DNA from: Ewingella allii
Lineage (GTDB): Bacteria; Pseudomonadota; Gammaproteobacteria; Enterobacterales; Enterobacteriaceae
Length of the DNA stretch: 64,000 nucleotides
Assembly: GCF_044430645.1 (NCBI RefSeq)
Contig: NZ_JAWUDN010000011.1
Coordinates: 1 to 64,000 of the forward strand
Reading direction: 5' to 3'
The notes under the pieces were generated by a model. It made no database searches. It was not told the origin of the DNA and saw nothing but the letters and a program-made list of their open reading frames with translations. The position numbers and the translations under genes are program-made. Shown here piece by piece: positions 1-8,743 of the stretch (positions within the stretch are counted from its first letter, which is position 1; each line of letters begins with the position of its first letter).

Positions 1-95
1 TCTCAGTCGTTGTTCCCGGTCAGTGGAGGCGCATTATAGGGAGTTCTCAGAAGGCCGCAACCCCTAATTTCAAATAATTTTCCAACCGCGTTTTT
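1..95 (-). promoter_or_regulatory. rRNA operon P1 promoter, reading leftwards out of the window
   Basis: On the minus strand a TATAAT -10 (33-38) lies 16 bp downstream of TTGCGG (55-60). It is preceded by an A/T-rich UP-like stretch (about 65-95) and followed by the GCGCC discriminator and a CACTGACCGGGAACAAC-type leader. This is the arrangement of E. coli rrn P1 promoters. In E. coli hemG is also followed by an rRNA operon (rrnA) in the same direction, so a 16S gene should start a few hundred bases left of the window. Confidence 0.88.
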
Positions 96-123
96 TTTCA
101 ACGATATGCCCAGAGATCCAGCA

Positions 124-663
124 TTACAGCGCTTTTTTGTACGATAACTTGGAAAAATCCTCAGCAAACCTCTTCACTTGCTCCCAATCGGTGTATTCCA
201 CTTCTTTACTGGTATCCGTTTCGCCGCCGGTCATACGCATAATAAGTTGGATCATCACCTTATCTATCCAGCGGTAACGCGGGTAACGCAGCGCCCCGGC
301 GAAGACACCACATAAAGCTGGCTGCCAAGGCGTCGCCAACAGGAACTTGCGGACATAAGGATTGGTCTGGGGCGTGCGCTTCTCAGGTTTGCGGGCGGTG
401 AGGTTTACGCAGAAGAAAGCCGAAGGCATGTTGTTGAGCTGGTCGACGTTACGCTTGATGAATTTATCCAGCACGGCATTGAAGTGTCCATAGCGGATAG
501 AAGCGCCAATCAGCACTTGGTCATACTGTGAAAGATTGACGTGCTCGCCGTGAACCAGATCAATCACGTCACACTCGGCCTTCTCTTTCATGCAACTTGC
601 TATATAAGAAGCAATGGCATGGGTTTGCCCATCACGTGTTGAATAGAGTACCAGTGCTTTCAT
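124..663 (-). CDS. hemG: Menaquinone-dependent protoporphyrinogen IX dehydrogenase
   Basis: Oxidises protoporphyrinogen IX to protoporphyrin IX, the penultimate step of heme synthesis, passing electrons to the quinone pool at the inner membrane. It has a long-chain flavodoxin fold, with the FMN phosphate loop STRDGQT at residues 8-14. Its 179 aa match the roughly 181 aa of E. coli HemG. The ATG is preceded by AGGAGGGAACTTGAT. It lies 30 bp after trkH in the apparent pepQ-yigZ-trkH-hemG unit, the E. coli order, with an rRNA promoter just downstream. Confidence 0.96.
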   Translation of the reverse strand: MKALVLYSTRDGQTHAIASYIASCMKEKAECDVIDLVHGEHVNLSQYDQVLIGASIRYGHFNAVLDKFIKRNVDQLNNMPSAFFCVNLTARKPEKRTPQTNPYVRKFLLATPWQPALCGVFAGALRYPRYRWIDKVMIQLIMRMTGGETDTSKEVEYTDWEQVKRFAEDFSKLSYKKAL

Positions 664-693
664 ATCAAGTTCCCTCCTAAATAAGACAAGTCA

Positions 694-2145
694 TTACTCA
701 CGCCAGAAGGTTGGAGTAAACAGAACCAACAGCGTAAAGACTTCAAGGCGACCAAAAAGCATGGTCACAATCAGAATCCACTTCGCAGTGGGGTTCATCG
801 AAGCAAAGTTATCAGCCACCACGCCCAGCCCCGGCCCGAGGTTATTGAGGGTGGCAGTCACGGCGGCAAAAGCAGAGAAGTTATCCACCCCCGTCGCGAC
901 GATAGCCAGCATACTGACGATAAACACCAAAGCGTAGGCGGAGAAGAAACCCCATACCGCTTCGATAATACGTTCCGGCAGTGCGCGGTTACCCAGTTTA
1001 ATGGTGTAAACCGCGTTCGGGTGGACCAGACGTTTCAGTTCACGCGAACCCTGTAAATAGAGCAGCAGGATACGGATAACCTTCAAGCCGCCGCCGGTCG
1101 AACCCGCACAGCCGCCGATAAAGGCAGAACATAGAAGAAGGATTGGCAGGAACAGAGGCCATTTCGAAATGCTATCCGTGGTGTAGCCCGCGGTAGTCGC
1201 CATCGACACCACCTGGAAGAACGCCTGATTGAGCGTCTCTAAGCCGGAGCTATAAACATTGTGCAACCACAGCACTGAGGTACAGACAATCACCAGCGTC
1301 AGCTGCACGCCAATGAACATACGGAATTCGGGGTCGCGCCAATACACTTTAAGGTTACGGCCGCTGAGCATCGCGAAGTGCAAACCGTAGTTACAGCCGG
1401 AGATCAGCAGGAACACCGCGATAATGGTGTTAATAGTGCCGCTGTGGAAATAGCCAATGCTGGCGTCATGGGTAGAGAAGCCGCCGATGGCGATGGTGGA
1501 GAAGCTATGGGAGATGGCGTCGAACACCGGCATCCCCGCGCCCCACAGTGACAGAGCACAGGCAATCGTCAGCAAAACGTAGATTAGCCACAGGGTTTTT
1601 GCCGTCTCGGCGATGCGCGGGCGCATTTTGTTATCTTTCAGCGGCCCTGGCATTTCTGCCCTGTAGAGCTGCATGCCGCCGACGCCCAATATAGGCAGGA
1701 TAGCCACGGCGAGCACGATGATCCCCATACCGCCAAACCATTGCAGCATCTGCCGATAGAATAGAATGGCCTTCGGCAGTGAGTCCAGCCCGACCAGCGT
1801 GGTCGCGCCCGTGGTGGTCAAGCCGGAGAAAGATTCAAAGAAAGCATCGGTGAGGGAAAGGTTTGGGCGCTCGGAAAACAGAAACGGCAATGCCCCCACG
1901 CTGCCCAGCACGGTCCAGAAAAGCACCACGATGAGGAAGCCCTCTCGCGGCTTTAGCTCGCTTTTTTGCTTTCTATTGGGCAACCAGAGGAACAGGCCAA
2001 TGGTCAGCGCCACGAAGAAAGTTTGGCTAAACGCGCGCCCTGCGCCATCGCGGTAAATCAGTGCGACCAATCCGGGAATAATCATCGTTCCGGAGAACAG
2101 GATGACAAGCACCCCCACGATGCGAGTTATGGCACGAAAATGCAT
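694..2145 (-). CDS. trkH: Trk potassium uptake protein TrkH, membrane subunit
   Basis: Ion-conducting subunit of the low-affinity Trk K+ uptake system, working with the cytoplasmic NAD-binding TrkA. The protein is strongly hydrophobic, with the repeated membrane-pore-membrane units of the TrkH/KtrB family. Pore-type segments such as GLTTTGATT, SFSTIAIGGFS, MATTAGYTT and NNLGPGLG are visible. Its length of 483 aa is the same as E. coli TrkH. GAGGAA precedes the ATG. It sits between yigZ and hemG as in E. coli. Confidence 0.97.
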   Translation of the reverse strand: MHFRAITRIVGVLVILFSGTMIIPGLVALIYRDGAGRAFSQTFFVALTIGLFLWLPNRKQKSELKPREGFLIVVLFWTVLGSVGALPFLFSERPNLSLTDAFFESFSGLTTTGATTLVGLDSLPKAILFYRQMLQWFGGMGIIVLAVAILPILGVGGMQLYRAEMPGPLKDNKMRPRIAETAKTLWLIYVLLTIACALSLWGAGMPVFDAISHSFSTIAIGGFSTHDASIGYFHSGTINTIIAVFLLISGCNYGLHFAMLSGRNLKVYWRDPEFRMFIGVQLTLVIVCTSVLWLHNVYSSGLETLNQAFFQVVSMATTAGYTTDSISKWPLFLPILLLCSAFIGGCAGSTGGGLKVIRILLLYLQGSRELKRLVHPNAVYTIKLGNRALPERIIEAVWGFFSAYALVFIVSMLAIVATGVDNFSAFAAVTATLNNLGPGLGVVADNFASMNPTAKWILIVTMLFGRLEVFTLLVLFTPTFWRE

Positions 2146-2184
2146 GCTGGCGTGTTCCTCAGCGAATGAGTCATTAGAGAGTAA

Positions 2185-2796
2185 TTATAAAACCGGCTGC
2201 AAATTGAGCGTGCCGCGACTGAGATCGTATAAACGGGTGACAATAGCCGAGGCTTCTGTGGCCGGTAAGGCCAGGCGCATGTCGACTCCCGCCCCGTAAT
2301 TGCTTTGTAAAATATGTCCGCCCACCTGCTGCAACAGGTTTTCCACCAGCGTTAACTGAGCGTAGTCACATTGCAGCGTAAATTCCCTGAGTGGGACTTT
2401 TTCATGTATCGAAAGCAGCTTTAATGCCTGCTGAACACCACCGCCGTAGGCTTTTACCAAGCCGCCGGTGCCTAACATAATGCCGCCATAATAACGCACC
2501 ACGACGGCGGTTATCTCGCCGACGCCGCTGCCTAGCAACTGGGCCAGAATCGGCTTGCCCGCCGTGCCCGCTGGCTCGCCGTCATCAGAGAAGCCGAGCT
2601 GCTGGGAGTCCGTTGGCGTGCCTGCCACGAAAGCCCAGCAGTGATGCCGAGCCGTCGGATGCTGACTTTTTACATCATTTATAAAGGACTTAGCCGCCTC
2701 TACCCCTTCGGTATGCGCCAAAAGGGTAATAAAGCGGCTTTTCTTTATCTCTTCACTGAAACTGACAGATTCAGCAGGTACGGGATAAGGCTGCAT
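2185..2796 (-). CDS. yigZ: IMPACT-family protein YigZ
   Basis: 203-aa member of the YigZ/IMPACT (UPF0029) family, a two-domain fold related to an eIF2-kinase regulator in eukaryotes. The bacterial function is not firmly established. The N-terminal family domain contains KKSRFI and the ARHHCWAFVAG segment, and the C-terminal domain is ferredoxin-like. The ATG shares one base with the pepQ stop (TGATG), so translation is probably coupled. The E. coli neighbours pepQ and trkH are conserved. Confidence 0.93.
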   Translation of the reverse strand: MQPYPVPAESVSFSEEIKKSRFITLLAHTEGVEAAKSFINDVKSQHPTARHHCWAFVAGTPTDSQQLGFSDDGEPAGTAGKPILAQLLGSGVGEITAVVVRYYGGIMLGTGGLVKAYGGGVQQALKLLSIHEKVPLREFTLQCDYAQLTLVENLLQQVGGHILQSNYGAGVDMRLALPATEASAIVTRLYDLSRGTLNLQPVL

Positions 2797-4127
2797 CAGA
2801 CAAGTTTCAAATCACGCGTCATATTTTCAATGTGATTGTCGTGAATGACAATATTGTCTTCGATACGAATGCCGCCATAAGGTTTCAGCGCTTCAATGCG
2901 ATCCCACGCAAAGTGCTTGCTGAACTGCCCGTCGCGCCAAGGCGCAAGCAAAGACTCGATGAAGTACAGGCCCGGCTCAATGGTCAGCACCATTCTCGGC
3001 TGGATAATGCGGGTACAACGCAAGAACGGATATTTTGACGGCGCGGCCAGATGAGTGCCGGTTTCATCCTGCATGAAGCCTGCGACATCATGGACTTGCA
3101 AGCCCAGCGGGTGCCCCAAACCATGTGGCAGGAAAGGCCCCGTCAGGTTCTGCTCCACCATGGCTTCTTCGCTGATATCCACCACCAGCTTGTGCGCTTT
3201 CAGCAACTTAGCAATGCGATGGTGCATCTGCACATGGTAATCGGTGTAGCTGACACCGGCTTTAATCGAGTCAATCAGCGCCAACTCTTCGGTATTTAAA
3301 TCTTTAATCAGATCGGCGAAGTCGTTGTTCTGCTTGGCGGCGTAGGTACGCGTCAAATCCGCCGCGTAGCCGTTGTACTCAGCCCCGGCGTCGAGCAGGA
3401 AGCTGCGCATTTCGGCTGGCGGTTGGTGGTCAAGCTTGGTGTAATGCAGCACCGCCGCGTGCTCATTCAATGCCACGATGTTGTCATAAGGCACGTCAGT
3501 ATCGCGATGGCCGGTCGCCGTAAGGTAGGCAAGGTTGATGTCGAACTCGCTCATGCCGGACAAAAAGGCTTCCTGCGCGGCGCGATGACCACTGACCGCC
3601 ACCTTTTGCGCTTCACGCATACAGGCAATTTCATAGTCAGTTTTATAAGCGCGGTGGTAGTGCAGGTAGTCCAGCACGGCTTTCGGGTTGACGTTATCTG
3701 CCGCCACGCCCAGATTAATCGCTCGCTGCGGGCTTGAGCCAATGTAAGCCACGCGCTTCAAATCAGCAGGAAGTTGGTTTTTGATGTCGTCGGCTTTGGC
3801 CAGCGGCGACAGTGACACTTCGTGCGTCCAGAAAGAGTCAGGCAGAGGCTCTACCTTGTGCCAGTAGTCCACCGGCGAGTAAAACCAAAGTTTTGGTGCA
3901 TTAACTCCATCGACCCACAGCCAGCAGTTCGGCACTTTGGTGACCGGCACCCAGGCTTTGAATTGCGGGTTCACTTTGAACGGATAGCTGTGGTCATCGA
4001 GGAAGGTCGTTATTAGATCACCGGAGTGAATTAATAACGCATCAAGTTGATTACGTTGCAGTATTTCACGCGCACGTTGCTCTAGCGTGGCGATATGTTC
4101 TTTGTAAAGCGTAGTAAGCGATTCCAT
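2796..4127 (-). CDS. pepQ: Xaa-Pro dipeptidase (proline dipeptidase)
   Basis: Cytosolic M24 metallopeptidase that hydrolyses Xaa-Pro dipeptides. The pita-bread metal ligands are visible: two Asp in LLDAGAEYNGYAADLTRTYA, His in LPHGLGHPLG, Glu in TIEPGLYF and Glu in GIRIEDN. I chose the start at 4127 (MESLTTLYKEH) because it gives 443 aa, the E. coli length, and has AAAGGACCG upstream. An in-frame ATG 18 codons earlier lacks homology. It is divergent from fadB and first of a four-gene minus-strand unit. Confidence 0.96.
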   Translation of the reverse strand: MESLTTLYKEHIATLEQRAREILQRNQLDALLIHSGDLITTFLDDHSYPFKVNPQFKAWVPVTKVPNCWLWVDGVNAPKLWFYSPVDYWHKVEPLPDSFWTHEVSLSPLAKADDIKNQLPADLKRVAYIGSSPQRAINLGVAADNVNPKAVLDYLHYHRAYKTDYEIACMREAQKVAVSGHRAAQEAFLSGMSEFDINLAYLTATGHRDTDVPYDNIVALNEHAAVLHYTKLDHQPPAEMRSFLLDAGAEYNGYAADLTRTYAAKQNNDFADLIKDLNTEELALIDSIKAGVSYTDYHVQMHHRIAKLLKAHKLVVDISEEAMVEQNLTGPFLPHGLGHPLGLQVHDVAGFMQDETGTHLAAPSKYPFLRCTRIIQPRMVLTIEPGLYFIESLLAPWRDGQFSKHFAWDRIEALKPYGGIRIEDNIVIHDNHIENMTRDLKLV

Positions 4128-4270
4128 CAAACGGTCCTTTTTTCCTGCAAAACGATGGCGCATCTTATCACAGCCGCGCACAGGTCGTAGCCCCGGAAGG
4201 TTTGTGATCCCTCCAGCAAATTACACTCATCTCATTTGCAAATTATTAACATAAAAACCACACTCCATTC

Positions 4271-4287
4271 ATCTGGTCATACCAGAT
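4271..4287 (+). promoter_or_regulatory. FadR operator upstream of fadB
   Basis: ATCTGGTCATACCAGAT is a perfect 7-bp inverted repeat around CAT. It matches the FadR consensus (AACTGGTCNGACCAGTT) and closely resembles the E. coli fadB site. It lies 27 bp before the fadB ATG. FadR represses fad genes until long-chain acyl-CoA releases it, so fadBA is probably fatty-acid inducible here. Confidence 0.88.
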
Positions 4288-4313
4288 CATCCCAGATGAT
4301 TCAGGAGAGACAC

Positions 4314-6494
4314 ATGCTCTACCAAGGCGAAACATTACACCTGCACTGGCTCCAAGACGGCATTGCCGAGCTGGTGTTTGATGCTCCAGGCTCTGTTAAC
4401 AAGCTCGACACCCGCACCGTGGCTAGCCTCGGCGAAGCCATTAGCGTGCTTGAGAAGCAAACTGATCTGAAAGCTCTGCTGCTCAGTTCGGCCAAACCGG
4501 CGTTTATTGTCGGGGCTGACATCACCGAGTTCCTTTCCCTGTTCAATGCGCCAGCCGAAAAACTGCATCAGTGGCTTAATTTTGCCAATAGCATCTTTAA
4601 CCGTCTGGAAGATCTTAACGTTCCGACGCTTTCCGCTATTACTGGCTATGCGCTGGGCGGCGGCTGCGAATGCGTGCTGGCGACGGATTTCCGTATCGCC
4701 ACGGCGGACGCCCGTATCGGCCTGCCGGAAACTCGTTTAGGCATTATGCCGGGCTTTGGTGGTTCAGTGCGCATGCCGCGCCTGCTGGGTGCCGATAGCG
4801 CGCTGGAAATTATCGCCGCCGGTAAAGACATCAGTGGCAAAGACGCATTAAAAGTCGGATTGGTCGATGCCGTGGTGGAAGCGGATAAATTGCGCGACGC
4901 CGGGCTGAACATGCTCAAGCAAGCCATTGCCGGCAAGCTCGACTGGCAGGGCCGCCGCGACGTGAAGCGCCAGCCGCTGAAACTCAGCCAGATTGAAGCC
5001 ACCATGAGCTTCAGCGTGGCCAAAAGCATGGTGCTGCAAACCGCAGGCAAACACTACCCTGCGCCAATGACCGCGGTGAAAACCATTGAAGCCGCGGCCA
5101 AGCTTGGTCGCGACGAAGCCCTGAAACTGGAAACCGCCAGCTTTGTTCCCCTCGCGCAATCCAAAGAGGCCCGCGCGCTGGTTGGTATCTTCCTCAATGA
5201 CCAGTTTATCAAAAGCAAAGCCAAGAAATTGGCGAGCGAAAGTGAGAAAACCACGCAGGCTGCGGTACTGGGTGCTGGGATCATGGGCGGCGGCATTGCC
5301 TATCAGTCAGCCCTGAAAGGCGTGCCGGTCATTATGAAAGACATTAATGATAAGTCGCTGACGCTGGGAATGAATGAAGCGGCCAAGCTGCTGAATAAAC
5401 AGCTGGAACGCGGCAAACTCGACGGCCTGAAGATGGCGAAAGTGCTTTCTACTATTCAGCCAACCCTGAGCTACAGCGGCATCGAACGCGCCAAAGTGGT
5501 GGTTGAAGCTGTGGTTGAGAATCCAAAAATCAAATCGGCGGTGCTGGCCGAGGCCGAAGCCCTGCTGGACAGCGACACCGTGCTGGCGTCCAACACCTCG
5601 ACCATTCCCATTGACCAGTTAGCCACGGCGCTGAAGCGCCCGGAAAACTTCTGCGGCATGCACTTCTTCAACCCGGTGCACCGTATGCCGCTGGTTGAAA
5701 TCGTCCGTGGGGCCAAAACCTCCGAAAAAACGCTGTCGCGCATCGTCTCTTATGCTCTGAGCATGGGGAAAACGCCAATTGTGGTGAATGACTGCCCGGG
5801 CTTCTTCGTCAACCGCGTGCTGTTCCCTTACTTCGCGGGCTTCAGCCTGCTGCTGCGCGACGGCGCGGACTTCCGCCAAATCGACAAAGTGATGGAGAAG
5901 CAGTTCGGCTGGCCGATGGGCCCGGCTTACCTGCTCGACGTGGTGGGTATTGATACCGCGCATCACGCCCAGGCCGTCATGGCGGCGGGCTTCCCGGACA
6001 GAATGGCGAAAGACTATCGCGATGCGATCGACGTGCTGTTTGATAGCCAGCGCTTTGGGCAGAAAAACCAGCTGGGCTTCTATCGCTACAGCGAAGACAG
6101 CAAAGGCAAGCCGCGCAAAGAGAATGACGAGCAGGTGGATAAGCTGCTGGCGGGCCAAAAAGCCGAGTTCGCGCCGGATGACATTATCGCCCGCATGATG
6201 ATCCCGATGATCAACGAAGTGGTGCGCTGCCTGGAAGAAGGCATTGTCGCCAGCCCGGCCGAGGCCGATATGGCGCTGGTGTACGGCATCGGTTTCCCTC
6301 CGTTCCACGGCGGCGCGTTCCGCTATTTGGACACGCTGGGCACCGCCGCGTACCTGAAACTCGCCGAACAATATTCGCATCTGGGTGCGCTGTATCAGGT
6401 GCCAGAGGGTTTGCGCGCTAAAGCGAAAACCAATGACACTTACTATCCGGTCGCAACTCCGCTGGAAGACTTCAGCACCGGCACTCAGGCATAA
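4314..6494 (+). CDS. fadB: Fatty acid oxidation complex alpha subunit
   Basis: Multifunctional beta-oxidation enzyme: enoyl-CoA hydratase/isomerase in the N-terminal crotonase domain and L-3-hydroxyacyl-CoA dehydrogenase in the C-terminal half. The hydratase glutamates fall at residues 119 (GYALGGGCE) and 139 (LPE), the E. coli numbering. The NAD loop is AVLGAGIMGGG, and the dehydrogenase His is in CGMHFFNPVHRMPLVE. The start at 4314 (MLYQGETL) matches the family N-terminus and has CAGGAGAG upstream; an upstream in-frame ATG would translate through the FadR operator. 726 aa. Forms an operon with fadA 11 bp downstream. Confidence 0.97.
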   Translation: MLYQGETLHLHWLQDGIAELVFDAPGSVNKLDTRTVASLGEAISVLEKQTDLKALLLSSAKPAFIVGADITEFLSLFNAPAEKLHQWLNFANSIFNRLEDLNVPTLSAITGYALGGGCECVLATDFRIATADARIGLPETRLGIMPGFGGSVRMPRLLGADSALEIIAAGKDISGKDALKVGLVDAVVEADKLRDAGLNMLKQAIAGKLDWQGRRDVKRQPLKLSQIEATMSFSVAKSMVLQTAGKHYPAPMTAVKTIEAAAKLGRDEALKLETASFVPLAQSKEARALVGIFLNDQFIKSKAKKLASESEKTTQAAVLGAGIMGGGIAYQSALKGVPVIMKDINDKSLTLGMNEAAKLLNKQLERGKLDGLKMAKVLSTIQPTLSYSGIERAKVVVEAVVENPKIKSAVLAEAEALLDSDTVLASNTSTIPIDQLATALKRPENFCGMHFFNPVHRMPLVEIVRGAKTSEKTLSRIVSYALSMGKTPIVVNDCPGFFVNRVLFPYFAGFSLLLRDGADFRQIDKVMEKQFGWPMGPAYLLDVVGIDTAHHAQAVMAAGFPDRMAKDYRDAIDVLFDSQRFGQKNQLGFYRYSEDSKGKPRKENDEQVDKLLAGQKAEFAPDDIIARMMIPMINEVVRCLEEGIVASPAEADMALVYGIGFPPFHGGAFRYLDTLGTAAYLKLAEQYSHLGALYQVPEGLRAKAKTNDTYYPVATPLEDFSTGTQA

Positions 6495-6505
6495 GGACCG
6501 AAATC

Positions 6506-7669
6506 ATGGAAAACGTAGTCATTGTTGATGCAGTCCGCACCCCGATGGGCCGCTCCAAAGGCGGGGCGTTTCGCAACGTGCGCGCTGAGGACCTGTCCGC
6601 GCACCTGATGCGCGCCATCGTCAGCCGCAATGCGGCGCTCGACCCGAAAGAAATTGATGATATTTACTGGGGCTGCGTCCAGCAGACGCTGGAACAAGGC
6701 TTCAATATTGCCCGTAACGCCGCCCTGCTGGCGGAGATCCCGCGCAATGTACCCGCTACCACGGTGAACCGCCTGTGCGGATCTTCCATGCAGGCGCTGC
6801 ACGACGCGGCACGCGCCATTATGGTGGGCGATGCACAGGTCGGCCTGATTGGCGGCGTTGAGCACATGGGCCACGTGCCGATGAATCACGGGGTGGATTT
6901 CCATCCGGGCTTGAGCCGCACCGTCGCCAAAGCGGCGGGGATGATGGGGTTGACCGCCGAAATGCTGGCGAAAATGCACAATATCAGCCGCGAAATGCAG
7001 GATGAGTTTGCCGCACGCTCTCACCAGCGCGCTCACGCGGCGACCGTAGCCGGGCACTTCGCCAATGAAATCATTGCCACCGACGGCCATGACGCCGACG
7101 GCGTGCTTACCAGCTATAGCTATGATGAAGTGATCCGCCCGGAAACCACGGTAGCAACCCTGTCTACACTGCGCCCGGCGTTCGCCCCGGTGAATGGCAC
7201 CGTGACGGCAGGCAGTTCGTCGGCGCTGTCCGATGGCGCTTCAGCGATGCTTATCATGAGCGAGTCCAAGGCCAAGTCTCTGGGTTTACAGGCTCGCGCG
7301 CGCATCAAGTCGATGGCGGTGGTCGGCTGCGACCCTTCAATCATGGGTTACGGCCCGGTTCCGGCAACACGTTTAGCATTGAAACGTGCCGGATTGAGCG
7401 TGCAGGACATCGGCCTGTTCGAGCTGAATGAGGCATTCGCCGCGCAGGCTCTGCCATGCATGAAGGATCTGGGCTTGCTGGAAACCATGGAAGAGCGCGT
7501 GAACCTCAACGGCGGCGCGATTGCCCTCGGCCACCCGTTAGGCTGCTCCGGCTCGCGTATCTCCACCACCCTGCTCAACCTGATGGAACGCAAAGACGTG
7601 CAGTTCGGCGTCGCCACCATGTGCATCGGTTTGGGTCAGGGGATTGCCACGGTATTCGAAAGAGTCTGA
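6506..7669 (+). CDS. fadA: 3-ketoacyl-CoA thiolase (fatty acid oxidation complex beta subunit)
   Basis: Cleaves 3-ketoacyl-CoA to acetyl-CoA plus a shortened acyl-CoA and forms the alpha2beta2 complex with FadB. The nucleophilic Cys91 is in NRLCGSS, His343 in ALGHPLG and Cys373 in CIGLGQG. Its 387 aa equal E. coli FadA. AAGGACCGAAATC lies before the ATG. A terminator follows. A second, biosynthetic-type thiolase lies at 36716-37894. Confidence 0.97.
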   Translation: MENVVIVDAVRTPMGRSKGGAFRNVRAEDLSAHLMRAIVSRNAALDPKEIDDIYWGCVQQTLEQGFNIARNAALLAEIPRNVPATTVNRLCGSSMQALHDAARAIMVGDAQVGLIGGVEHMGHVPMNHGVDFHPGLSRTVAKAAGMMGLTAEMLAKMHNISREMQDEFAARSHQRAHAATVAGHFANEIIATDGHDADGVLTSYSYDEVIRPETTVATLSTLRPAFAPVNGTVTAGSSSALSDGASAMLIMSESKAKSLGLQARARIKSMAVVGCDPSIMGYGPVPATRLALKRAGLSVQDIGLFELNEAFAAQALPCMKDLGLLETMEERVNLNGGAIALGHPLGCSGSRISTTLLNLMERKDVQFGVATMCIGLGQGIATVFERV

Positions 7670-7689
7670 TAATCTGATGAAAAGCAAAA

Positions 7690-7713
7690 AGCGGGCAATA
7701 GCCCGCTTTTTTA
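7690..7713 (+). terminator. Rho-independent terminator of fadBA
   Basis: AGCGGGC-AATA-GCCCGCT followed by a T run, 20-odd bases after the fadA stop and before the ERIC pair. Confidence 0.9.
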
Positions 7714-7730
7714 ATGACGATTTGATGCTC

Positions 7731-7836
7731 ATTCGTGTTGTATCAAGGCGGCAAATGAGAGAACCCCCAGGAGCTTACATTAGTAAGTGACTGGGGTGAG
7801 CGAAGGCAGCCAACGCCGAGACAACGCGAGGGATGG
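7731..7836. repeat. ERIC repeat, copy 1 of a tandem pair
   Basis: Contains the diagnostic ERIC core CAGGAGCTTACAT followed by AGTAAGTGACTGGGGTGAGCG, flanked by the imperfect ends ATTCGTGTTGT and ACAACGCGAGGGAT. About 106 bp, somewhat shorter than the 127-bp consensus. It lies between the convergent genes fadA and fre. The same unit recurs 127 bp downstream. Confidence 0.9.
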
Positions 7837-7857
7837 CTCAATCTCTTTCCTTAAATC

Positions 7858-7964
7858 ATTCGTGTTGTATCAAGGCGGCAACTGAGAGAACCCCAGAAGC
7901 TTACATTAGTAAGTGACTGGGGTGAGCGAAGGCAGCCAACGCCGAGACAGCACGAAGGATGACG
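7858..7964. repeat. ERIC repeat, copy 2 of a tandem pair
   Basis: Nearly identical to the copy starting at 7731 and in the same orientation. Differences are a CCCAGAAGC versus CCCCAGGAGC core change and ACAGCACGAAGGAT at the right end, which pairs better with the left end ATTCGTGTTGT. It ends about 7 bp before the fre stop codon, so it would be in or next to the 3' end of the fre transcript. Confidence 0.9.
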
Positions 7965-7970
7965 GGAAAG

Positions 7971-8672
7971 TTAGATGAAGGAGAAAGCGTCTCCAAACAT
8001 CCGATCTTCCTGCGCTGCGCGCTCGGCAACAAAACGCTCGCGAGCGATTTTCGCCATTTCAAAACGTCCGGCAATGTAGATATCGTGACCCGCCAGCGAG
8101 GAGAAGTCCTGTAAAACGGCGCTCAGGACGGTGCCGCTTCGGCCCTGCCAACCTGCTTCCGGCTGTTCGACCACCGGGATCACTTTCAGATTCGGGTGAT
8201 TCACGCTCAGCGCTTCCAGCTCGCCCAAGTCATAAAGATGCTTCAGCTCGCGGCCACCCCAGTAGATGGAGATATCGCGGTTTGGCTGCTGCTCGAGCGC
8301 GGCGACCAGAATGGAGCGCGCATAAGAGAAGCCCGTGCCACCGGCAATCAGCACCAGCGGACGCTCGCCGTCTTCGCGCAACCAGGCATCACCGTGGGGA
8401 ATATCCACGGTAATAGATTTCTCTTTCAGGATGCGATCCATTACTGCCATGGCATACAAATTCAGCTCGGAGGCACCGATGTGTAACTCGATATCGCTCC
8501 CCTCGCCGGGCGTAGAAGCCAGAGAGAACGGGCGCTTGTCGCGCTCGTCCATCACCACCATCAGATACTGACCGGCACGGAAAGAAAAAGGCGTTTCCGG
8601 CGATAACCGAACCCGATACACAGTATCAGTAATGGCCTCAACCGAGGTGACTTTACAGCTCAATGTGGTCAT
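7971..8672 (-). CDS. fre: NAD(P)H-flavin reductase
   Basis: Reduces free FMN, FAD or riboflavin with NAD(P)H. Reduced flavin serves ferric reduction, and the FMNH2 supports prenyl-FMN made for UbiD. The ferredoxin-reductase-like fold shows the flavin motif RPFS (47-50) and the nucleotide loop GGTGFSYARS. The start at 8672 (MTTLSCKVTS) gives 233 aa, the E. coli length, behind AGAGGGAATGC; a longer frame adds nine unconserved residues. It lies 71 bp after ubiD as in E. coli. Confidence 0.96.
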   Translation of the reverse strand: MTTLSCKVTSVEAITDTVYRVRLSPETPFSFRAGQYLMVVMDERDKRPFSLASTPGEGSDIELHIGASELNLYAMAVMDRILKEKSITVDIPHGDAWLREDGERPLVLIAGGTGFSYARSILVAALEQQPNRDISIYWGGRELKHLYDLGELEALSVNHPNLKVIPVVEQPEAGWQGRSGTVLSAVLQDFSSLAGHDIYIAGRFEMAKIARERFVAERAAQEDRMFGDAFSFI

Positions 8673-8743
8673 GCATTCCCTCTGTGGGTCATTTTGCAAA
8701 GCGTTAGGGCGCGGCGAGAGTGATCACCAAGCCGCAGCCTGCG

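Noticed and set aside
5619..6380. 253-codon minus-strand frame
   Set aside because: Antisense shadow of fadB with His/Arg-rich composition typical of the reverse of G+C-rich codons.
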